Positions 25,705 to 32,082 of a stretch of DNA of 41,943 nt are shown one piece after another. How positions within the stretch are numbered: position 1 is the stretch's first letter; the number at the start of each line of letters is the position of its first letter. This stretch comes from Alphaproteobacteria bacterium (lineage in GTDB: Bacteria; Pseudomonadota; Alphaproteobacteria; Micropepsales; Micropepsaceae). The notes beneath the pieces are model-generated. The model was not told where the DNA came from, ran no database searches, and saw only the letters and a program-made list of their open reading frames with translations. A program made the translations under genes and the position numbers. The stretch is taken from positions 1-41,943 of the forward strand of contig JANYAR010000005.1 in NCBI GenBank assembly GCA_025361185.1. The letters run 5' to 3'.

Positions 25705-25959
25705 TCAGCCCCCGCTCATCGGCGGCAGGAAGGCGATTTCGTCGCCATCGGCCAAGGCTAGCGACAAATCATGGGCGACGCATTGGTTGACGATCAACCG
25801 CGTCTTGGTCGCGGCCATCGCCGCCCCCAGTAACGGCTGCTGACGCGCCAGCCAGGCTTGCAGATCGGCAAGGCTGCGCACACCGGCGGGCAGCGCGACC
25901 TGCGAAAGATCGGCTGGCGCGATGTCGCCAAACTTGCCTAGAAATATAAGGCGGACCAC
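25705..25959 (-). CDS. moaD: Molybdopterin synthase sulfur-carrier subunit MoaD
   Basis: This 84-residue ubiquitin-like protein carries the thiocarboxylate sulfur for MoaE. It begins VVRLIFLGKFGDI and ends DGDEIAFLPPMSGG; the C-terminal GG is the site that is activated. GTG 25959 is chosen because GGAGG lies four bases before it and the family homology starts there; a longer frame upstream is not needed. It is first in the moaDEBC-moeA operon and divergent from nasT at 26045. Confidence 0.93.
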   Translation of the reverse strand: MVRLIFLGKFGDIAPADLSQVALPAGVRSLADLQAWLARQQPLLGAAMAATKTRLIVNQCVAHDLSLALADGDEIAFLPPMSGG

Positions 25960-26032
25960 CCGGCCTCCGTTGCGGTGAAAAAGCCGCGCCACCATAGGCC
26001 AACAGGCTTGGCGAAAAAAGCAGGTATGCGTT

Positions 26033-26038
26033 TATACT
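26033..26038 (+). promoter_or_regulatory. -10 box for a probably leaderless nasT mRNA
   Basis: TATACT is followed by six bases and then the A of the nasT ATG at 26045, the same geometry as at moaA. TTGGCG at 26008 is a possible -35 with a long 19-base spacer. No Shine-Dalgarno sequence precedes the ATG. Confidence 0.45.
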
Positions 26039-26044
26039 GGCGCC

Positions 26045-26629
26045 ATGCCGCTAACCATCCTGCTGATCGATACCGACGACGACCGCGCCCATGCGCTGGA
26101 AGAAAAGCTGTCGGAATCGGGCTTCGCGCGCGTGGTGCGCGCCCAGGGTCCCGATCTGGCCGCCACGGTGGAGCAGACAAAGCCGGATCTGGTGATCGTC
26201 GACATGGCGCTGCCGGACCGCGATGCGCTGGAAGACATCCGCGCCGTCTCCGCCGCCAGCCCTGTGGTGATGTTTGCCGGGACCGATGACCCCGCCTTCG
26301 CCCAGGAGGCCATTGCCGCCGGCGTCTGCTCCTACAATCTATCCGGGGTGGCGCTGCAGGATGTCCGCCCCGTCCTGGCTTCGGCCATTGCCCTATTCAA
26401 GCGTTACCGTCATGTCGAGACCGAACTGGCCGCCGCCAAGGCGCTGCTCAATGAGCGCCGCCTGATCGAACGCGCCAAGGCGATTTTGATGAAAGACCGC
26501 AAGATGACGGAGCCGGAAGCCTATCGCTGGCTGCAGAAGAAAGCGATGAACGAAAGCCGCAAACTGGCGCAAGTGGTTGAAGACTTCGTCGCGGGGCAAG
26601 AAGATCAGCAGCGGGAGAGCAAGCCATGA
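26045..26629 (+). CDS. nasT: ANTAR RNA-binding antiterminator NasT, copy 2
   Basis: The 194-residue protein has a receiver-like domain (LTILLIDTDDDRAHALEEKL, LVIVDMALPDRDALED) at about 3-120 and an ANTAR domain (NERRLIERAKAILMKDRKMTEPEAYRWLQKKAMNESRKL) at about 138-180. It is the usual form of NasT, which rescues nitrate-operon leaders from termination when NasS frees it. It overlaps nasS by four bases (ATGA) and precedes the NarK-nirBD-nitrate reductase genes, the order seen in Paracoccus nasTSABGHC. A paralogue at 13558 has a clearly different sequence. The start seems leaderless. Confidence 0.92.
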   Translation: MPLTILLIDTDDDRAHALEEKLSESGFARVVRAQGPDLAATVEQTKPDLVIVDMALPDRDALEDIRAVSAASPVVMFAGTDDPAFAQEAIAAGVCSYNLSGVALQDVRPVLASAIALFKRYRHVETELAAAKALLNERRLIERAKAILMKDRKMTEPEAYRWLQKKAMNESRKLAQVVEDFVAGQEDQQRESKP

Positions 26630-27816
26630 GCGAAATCCTGGCCCTGAAAACTGCGCGTTCCGGCACCAAGTTGCGCATCGGTTTCCTGCGCCTGACCGAT
26701 TCCGCCCCCGCCATCGTGGCGCAGGAGTTCGGATATTTCGCCGACGAAGGCGTCGATGCCGAGCTGCTGGAAGAACCGTCCTGGGCCAATATCGCCGACA
26801 AGCTGGCTTACGGTTTTCTGGATGCCGCGGTGATCGTGCCGCCGCTCGCCTTCGCCATCGCGCTGGGATCGCGCGGCATCAGCCAGAAACTCATCATCCC
26901 CTGCAATATCAGCATGGGCGGCAATACCATCACCCTGGCGCGCGATCTGGCGATGCGGGTGCGCGAAGTCGCGGCAAAAGACCGGATTTCCACGCCAATG
27001 GCGCTGGCCGCCTGTCTGGCGGGGCGCGAGCAGCCCCTGGCGCTTGGCGTGGTGCATGCCTTTTCCACCCATAACCTGCTGCTGCGTTACTGGCTGGCAA
27101 CCGCCGGCTTGCAGGCGGACCGGGACGTGCGTCTCAGCGTGGTGCCGCCGGCGCGCGCGGTGGAGGCGCTGCAATCGGGACAGATTGCCGGCTTCTGCGC
27201 CGGCGCGCCCTGGGGCGAAATCGCGGCCCGCGCGGGCGCCGGCATCAATGTGGCGACGTCCGACGATGTGTGGCGCGCCGCCCCGGAAAAAGCCTTTGCG
27301 GTTCGCAGTTCCTGGGCGGAAGAAAATCCCGAAGGCCTCAAAGGCGCGATCCGCGCCCTGGTCCGCGCCGCGCAATTCTGCGACGCGCCGGAAAACGCCT
27401 CCTATACCGGCGCGTTGCTGTCGCGGCAGAAATATCTGGGCGTCGACAGTCACGCGATCCTGTCGTCCTTGCCCGGCGGCGCGATCGCGGCAAGCAATCT
27501 TTCCCGCTTCTGGCGGGGCGCGGCCACCTTCCCCTGGCGCAGCCATGCGCTGTGGTTCTTGCGGCAGATGGCGCGCTGGGATCTGATCGGGGAGCTGGAC
27601 CAGGAGGCACTGGCGGCCCGGGTCTATCGCTCCGATCTCTACCGTGCCGCCGTTGCTCCCATGGGCCTCAGTGTGCCGCTGGCAGACACCAAAAGCGAAG
27701 GCGCGCACAACACGGCCTGGCAGCTGGATGCAGCGCCCGCCCCTATCGCAATGGGTCCCGACAGCTTTTGTGACAGCGCCATTTTCGAAGCTGCGCCGGC
27801 CCCGATCAGTTTTTGA
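26626..27816 (+). CDS. nasS: Nitrate sensor NasS (NrtA/CmpA-like, cytoplasmic), copy 2
   Basis: The 396-residue NrtA-like protein has no signal peptide. LRIGFLRLTDSAPAIVAQEFGYF opens the fold, EPSWANIADKLAYGFLDAAVI is the same family stretch as in copy 1, and ALGVVHAFSTHNLLLRYWLATAGL follows. Where NrtA and copy 1 read VGEPWN, this reads GAPWGEIA. It also has about 35 extra residues at the C-terminus (DTKSEGAHNTAWQLDAAPAP onward). It should bind nitrate or nitrite and control NasT, to which it is translationally coupled. The altered pocket motif leaves room for different ligand affinity from copy 1. Confidence 0.87.
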   Translation: MSEILALKTARSGTKLRIGFLRLTDSAPAIVAQEFGYFADEGVDAELLEEPSWANIADKLAYGFLDAAVIVPPLAFAIALGSRGISQKLIIPCNISMGGNTITLARDLAMRVREVAAKDRISTPMALAACLAGREQPLALGVVHAFSTHNLLLRYWLATAGLQADRDVRLSVVPPARAVEALQSGQIAGFCAGAPWGEIAARAGAGINVATSDDVWRAAPEKAFAVRSSWAEENPEGLKGAIRALVRAAQFCDAPENASYTGALLSRQKYLGVDSHAILSSLPGGAIAASNLSRFWRGAATFPWRSHALWFLRQMARWDLIGELDQEALAARVYRSDLYRAAVAPMGLSVPLADTKSEGAHNTAWQLDAAPAPIAMGPDSFCDSAIFEAAPAPISF

Positions 27817-27930
27817 TCAGCCATAGTGCACTGCACAATTTTTGACCATTTGGCTTCTCCCTTGGGCACAGCAACCCACTGATTCGGTGTGTAATTCCCG
27901 GAAAACCGCCATTTTGCGCCCGCAAAAAAC

Positions 27931-27945
27931 TGGCCCATATCTTGC
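27931..27945 (+). promoter_or_regulatory. Sigma-54 promoter of the NarK-nirBD-nitrate reductase operon
   Basis: TGGCCCATATCTTGC has the required GG and GC twelve bases apart and matches TGGCACG-N4-TTGC well. Transcription would start near 27956, giving a leader of about 119 bases. A possible NtrC half-site (TGCAC at 27832) lies about 100 bases upstream, an enhancer-like distance. Confidence 0.7.
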
Positions 27946-27971
27946 GATAGTGTAATCGCCGGGCAACCGGT

Positions 27972-28074
27972 CGGGTTGTGCTCAATGGCGGGCACCAACC
28001 CGGAGCGACAGTTGATCACTCGCGGGCCAATGGCGGTTCGCATGCGGCGCAGCTAGCGCCCAAGCGAGCCATTG
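27972..28074 (+). promoter_or_regulatory. NasT/ANTAR two-hairpin leader with start-site-occluding alternative fold
   Basis: Hairpin 1 is GTGCTC-AATGGC-GGGCAC (27978-27995), extended to 27972-28002 with one bulge. Hairpin 2 is GCGGGCC-AATGGC-GGTTCGC (28022-28041). Both six-base loops are identical, with A at 1 and G at 4, the ANTAR pattern. No T-run follows, so no intrinsic terminator is visible. Instead CTCGCGGGC (28019-28027), which contains most of the 5' arm of hairpin 2, can pair with GCCC-AA-GCGAG (28058-28068), covering the weak ribosome site before ATG 28075. CAATGGC of either loop is also complementary to GCCATTG at 28068-28074. Confidence 0.72.
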
Positions 28075-29280
28075 ATGAAAAGCGCGTTTCTCAAAGCCGG
28101 TCATCTGCCCACCCTCATCGCCTGCTTCCTCTATTTCGATCTCAGCTTCATGGTGTGGGTGCTGCTGGGCCCCATGGCGGTGTTGATCGCCCATGACCTG
28201 CACCTCAACCCCGGTCAGAAGGGCTTGATGGTGGCGGTGCCGGTGCTGGCCGGCGCGCTCCTGCGCATCGTCAATGGAGTACTGGTCGGCCAGTTTCATC
28301 CACGCCTGACCGGCCTGGTCATGCAGTTGATTGTGGTCGCCGGCCTGATCGGCGCCTGGTTGCTGCGCATTGACAGCTTCCAGCAGATTTTGATGCTGGG
28401 CGTCGTACTCGGTGTCGCGGGCGCGTCCTTCGCCATTGCGCTGCCCATGGTGTCTTATTGGTATCCGCCCGAGCATCAGGGCATGGCGCTGGGCCTGGCG
28501 GGCGCGGGCAATTCCGGCACGGTGCTGGCCTCGCTGTTCGTGCCCACCCTGGCGGTGAGTTTGGGCTGGCACAATGTCCTGGGCCTGGCGGCGCTGCCGC
28601 TGATCGCGGTTTTCGCGCTGTTCTTCCTGGCCGCGAAGAACAGCCCTGCGTGTCCGCCGCGCAAGACCAAAGCCGACTATGCCCGTATCCTCAAATCCAA
28701 GGACGCATGGCTGCTGATGTTCTTCTATGCCATCAGTTTCGGCGGCTTTGTCGGCCTGTCGTCCTTTCTGCCGATCTACTTTCACGACCAGTTCAGCCTG
28801 TCTCCGGTGACCGCCGGCTACTACACGGCGGCCTGCGTATTCGCCGGTTCCTTTGCGCGCCCCTTCGGCGGCGCTTTGGCCGACCGCATCGGCGGCACGC
28901 GCTCCTTGTCGTTCGTCTATCTGCTGGTTGCGGGTGTCCTGTTCACGGTTTCCCGCGGCACCCTGCCGGTACAAGCGACCTTGGCCCTGTTCATTTTCGG
29001 CATGGCGGCGCTGGGCATGGGCAATGGCGCGGTCTTCCAGCTGGTGCCGCAGCGCTTTAGGCAGGACGTCGGCCTGATGACGGGTCTGGTCGGCATGACC
29101 GGCGGCATTGGCGGCTTCTATCTCGCCGCCAGCCTGGGTTATGCCCAGCAATTTACCGGCAACTGCGCCTTGGGCTTCTCGGTCTTCGCGGGCATGGCGC
29201 TGGTAGCCTTCGCGGGCATCGTGTCGGTACGGCCGCGTTGGCGGCGCGAAAGCGGCGCGCTGGCCGCGGCACGGATCTAG
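28075..29280 (+). CDS. NarK/NasA-type nitrate/nitrite MFS transporter
   Basis: The 401-residue, 12-helix carrier is of the nitrate/nitrite porter family. The nitrate signature regions are GAGNSGTVLASLFVPTLA in helix 5 and GMTGGIGGFYLAASLGY in helix 11, and FHPRLTGLVMQL and FGGALADRIGGTRSL are typical loops. It imports nitrate for assimilation, alongside the NrtABC system. ATG 28075 is used; the TTG just before it is not needed. The ribosome site is poor and lies in an alternative RNA helix. nirB begins two bases after the stop. Named nasA or nasH in Paracoccus-type clusters, so no symbol is assigned. Confidence 0.92.
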   Translation: MKSAFLKAGHLPTLIACFLYFDLSFMVWVLLGPMAVLIAHDLHLNPGQKGLMVAVPVLAGALLRIVNGVLVGQFHPRLTGLVMQLIVVAGLIGAWLLRIDSFQQILMLGVVLGVAGASFAIALPMVSYWYPPEHQGMALGLAGAGNSGTVLASLFVPTLAVSLGWHNVLGLAALPLIAVFALFFLAAKNSPACPPRKTKADYARILKSKDAWLLMFFYAISFGGFVGLSSFLPIYFHDQFSLSPVTAGYYTAACVFAGSFARPFGGALADRIGGTRSLSFVYLLVAGVLFTVSRGTLPVQATLALFIFGMAALGMGNGAVFQLVPQRFRQDVGLMTGLVGMTGGIGGFYLAASLGYAQQFTGNCALGFSVFAGMALVAFAGIVSVRPRWRRESGALAAARI

Positions 29281-29282
29281 CC

Positions 29283-31745
29283 ATGAACATAATGACGGAC
29301 CCCCGCGAACATCTGGTCGTGATCGGCAACGGCATGGCCGGCATGCGCACGGTCGAGGAAATGCTGAAGCTGCCGGGCGGCAAGCGCTATCGCATCACGG
29401 TTTTCGGCGCCGAGCCGCATGTCAACTACAACCGGATCATGCTGTCCAGCGTGCTGGCGGGCGACAAGAGTGTGGACGAGATCGTCATCAACAGCCGCGA
29501 ATGGTACGCGGAAAATGACATAACCCTGATCACCGGCGATGCGGTCAAGAAAATCGACCGTGAGGCGCGCACGCTGACCTCCGCCGCCGGTGTGATGGTG
29601 CATTATGACAAGATCCTGATCGCCACCGGTTCGCGTCCGCTAGCCCCACCCATTCCGGGCCTGGGTCTGCCGGGTACCTGCGCCTTCCGCGACATCGCCG
29701 ATGTCGACAAGATGCTGGCCGCGGCAAAGACCCACAAGCGCGCCGTGGTTATCGGCGGCGGCTTGCTGGGCCTGGAAGCGGCCTGGGGACTGAAGCAGCG
29801 CGGCATGTCCGTTGCACTGGTTCATCTGATGCCGACCTTGATGGAGCGCCAGCTCGATGCCGCGGCGGGCCAGCTGTTACAACGCGACCTGGACCGCCGC
29901 GGTATCGCCTTTTTCACCGACGGCCAGACCGAGGAAATCACCGGCAGCGAACATGCCGAAGGCGTGCAGCTGGCGGATGGCCGCTTCATCCCGGCCGATC
30001 TGGTGGTATTGGCCATCGGGATCAGGCCCAATATCGATCTGGCGCGCGCCGCCGATCTGGAAGTCAACCGCGGCATCGTGGTCACCGACGACATGCGCAC
30101 CTCCGACCCCGATATTTTCTCGGTCGGCGAATGCGTCGAACATCGCGGCGCGGTGTTCGGGCTGGTGGCGCCGATCTGGGACCAGGCCAAGGTCTGCGCC
30201 GCCCGGCTGGCGGGCGATGAAACTGCGCTATTCACCAGCAAGGCGCTTGCCACCAGCCTGAAAATCACCGGCGTGGATGTGTTTTCGGCCGGCGCCCTGA
30301 TGGCGGAAGGCGAAAGCGACGACGAGATCACCCTGCGCGACGACAATCGCGGCCTGTACAAGAAGATCGTGGTGCGCGACGGCAAGCTGGTGGGCGCTGT
30401 TCTGTATGGCGATGTCGTGGACGGCCAGTGGTATCTGGGCATGATCCGCGACAAGACCGACATCAGCGACATGCGCGACAAACTGGTGTTCGGCCGCGCC
30501 TTTGCCGAAAGCCTGCCAGGGGGCAAGACCGGCCCGGACGTGGCCGCCATGGCGGACGACGCGCAGATCTGCGGCTGCAACGGCGTGTCCAAGGGATCGA
30601 TTGTCTGCGCCATCAAGGACAAGGGGCTACTCTCGCTGTCACAGGTGCGGGCCCATACCAAGGCCTCAGCCTCGTGCGGCCAATGCACCAGCCTGGTGGA
30701 AGCCATCCTGACCGACACCTTGGGGGGGGCGGTGGAAAAGAAAGCGCCGTCGATCTGCGACTGCACCCATGCCGGCCATGACGAGATACGCCAGGCCATT
30801 CTCGCCCAAAGCCTCAAGACCATGGATGCGGTGCGCGCGACCTTCGGCTGGAAAAAAACGGAAGGCTGTCACAAATGCCGTCCGGCGCTGAACTACTACC
30901 TGATCTGCGCCTGGCCCGGCGAATATATCGATGATTCCCGTTCGCGTTTCATCAACGAGCGCGTGCATGCCAACATCCAGAAGGACGGCACCTATAGCGT
31001 GGTGCCACGCATGTGGGGCGGCGTGACCACGCCGTCCGAGCTGCATGCCATCGCCTCCGTGGCAGAGAAGTTCAACATTCCCACGGTCAAAGTGACGGGC
31101 GGCCAGCGCATCGATCTGCTGGGCGTGAAAAAAGAAGACCTGCCCGCGGTGTGGGGCGATCTGAACAAGGCGGGCCTGGTGTCCGGCCATGCCTATGCCA
31201 AGGGTCTGCGCACGGTGAAAACCTGCGTCGGCAGCGAGTGGTGCCGGTTCGGCACCCAGGACTCCACCGGCCTGGGTATCAAGCTGGAAAAACTGTGCTG
31301 GGGTTCCTGGACCCCGCACAAAGTGAAATTCGCAGTGTCGGGTTGCCCGCGCAACTGCGCCGAAGCTACCATCAAGGATATGGGCGTGGTCTGCGTCGAA
31401 GCCGGTTACGATATTCTGGTCGGCGGCAATGGCGGCATCGACGTGCGGGTCACCGATCCTCTGGTTCGTGTGACGACCGAAGAAGAGGTGCTGGAGTATG
31501 CCGGCGCCTACATGCAGCTCTACCGCGAGGAAGCGCATTATCTGGAACGCACCGCGCCCTGGATCGCGCGCGTCGGCGTCGACTATGTCAAAAAGCGGCT
31601 GGTCGGCGACCCGGAGGGCCGCCGTGTCCTGAATGCACGCTTCATCTATTCGCAAAAATTCGCCCAGGACGACCCCTGGGCGGAACGCGCAGCCGGTGTG
31701 GACGCCCACGAATTCGCCAAGCTGCCGGAGTTGGCGGATGCTTGA
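29283..31745 (+). CDS. nirB: Assimilatory nitrite reductase large subunit NirB
   Basis: NirB reduces nitrite to ammonium with NAD(P)H. The 820-residue protein has an FAD domain (VVIGNGMAGMRTVEE), an NAD-binding loop (VVIGGGLLGLEAAWGLKQRG) and the DIFSVGECVEHRG motif. Two BFD-type [2Fe-2S] regions follow: ICGCNGVSKGSIVCAI...SCGQC at about 428-465 and SICDCTHAG...EGCHKC at about 490-540. The siroheme-[4Fe-4S] core uses CVGSEWCRFG (about 649) and SGCPRNCAEA (about 685). ATG 29283 is two bases after the NarK stop. The 3' end overlaps nirD by eight bases. Confidence 0.96.
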   Translation: MNIMTDPREHLVVIGNGMAGMRTVEEMLKLPGGKRYRITVFGAEPHVNYNRIMLSSVLAGDKSVDEIVINSREWYAENDITLITGDAVKKIDREARTLTSAAGVMVHYDKILIATGSRPLAPPIPGLGLPGTCAFRDIADVDKMLAAAKTHKRAVVIGGGLLGLEAAWGLKQRGMSVALVHLMPTLMERQLDAAAGQLLQRDLDRRGIAFFTDGQTEEITGSEHAEGVQLADGRFIPADLVVLAIGIRPNIDLARAADLEVNRGIVVTDDMRTSDPDIFSVGECVEHRGAVFGLVAPIWDQAKVCAARLAGDETALFTSKALATSLKITGVDVFSAGALMAEGESDDEITLRDDNRGLYKKIVVRDGKLVGAVLYGDVVDGQWYLGMIRDKTDISDMRDKLVFGRAFAESLPGGKTGPDVAAMADDAQICGCNGVSKGSIVCAIKDKGLLSLSQVRAHTKASASCGQCTSLVEAILTDTLGGAVEKKAPSICDCTHAGHDEIRQAILAQSLKTMDAVRATFGWKKTEGCHKCRPALNYYLICAWPGEYIDDSRSRFINERVHANIQKDGTYSVVPRMWGGVTTPSELHAIASVAEKFNIPTVKVTGGQRIDLLGVKKEDLPAVWGDLNKAGLVSGHAYAKGLRTVKTCVGSEWCRFGTQDSTGLGIKLEKLCWGSWTPHKVKFAVSGCPRNCAEATIKDMGVVCVEAGYDILVGGNGGIDVRVTDPLVRVTTEEEVLEYAGAYMQLYREEAHYLERTAPWIARVGVDYVKKRLVGDPEGRRVLNARFIYSQKFAQDDPWAERAAGVDAHEFAKLPELADA

Positions 31746-32082
31746 CAGTCTGACCTGGAAGAAGATTGGCCCGTTGGCCAATATTCCCGTGCGCGGCTCG
31801 CGCCGGTTGTGCTTTGGCGCCGGCGGCAAACCCATCGCCATCTTCCGGACCGGCGAGAACAAGGTGTTCGCCCTGGTGGACGAATGCCCCCACAAGAAGG
31901 GCCCCTTGTCGGAAGGCATTGTTTCCGGCGAGAGCGTCACCTGCCCGCTGCACAATTGGGTGATCGGTCTGGATTCCGGCCTGGCGGCGGAACCTGATGA
32001 AGGGCGCACGCAGACCATCCCGCTCAAGCTGATCAACGGGGAGATCTATGTCGGCCTTCAGCTTGAACGGGCTTGCGGGTGA
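31738..32082 (+). CDS. nirD: Nitrite reductase small subunit NirD, Rieske type
   Basis: The 114-residue protein has the Rieske fold. Unlike E. coli NirD, which lost the ligands, it keeps a full [2Fe-2S] motif: ECPHKKGPLSEG then VTCPLHNW, i.e. C-x-H and C-x2-H separated by 16 residues. That makes it more like NasG of Paracoccus, which passes electrons from NasB (the nitrite reductase) to the nitrate reductase. The ATG at 31738 lies inside the end of nirB, and the stop overlaps the GTG of the next gene (GTGA). It probably links NirB and the nitrate reductase electronically. Confidence 0.92.
   Translation: MLDSLTWKKIGPLANIPVRGSRRLCFGAGGKPIAIFRTGENKVFALVDECPHKKGPLSEGIVSGESVTCPLHNWVIGLDSGLAAEPDEGRTQTIPLKLINGEIYVGLQLERACG

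Noticed and set aside
27822..27848. A full NtrC dyad before the NarK operon
   Set aside because: Only a half-site TGCAC is good; the other half (GACCA) has two mismatches. It is mentioned only as support for the sigma-54 site.
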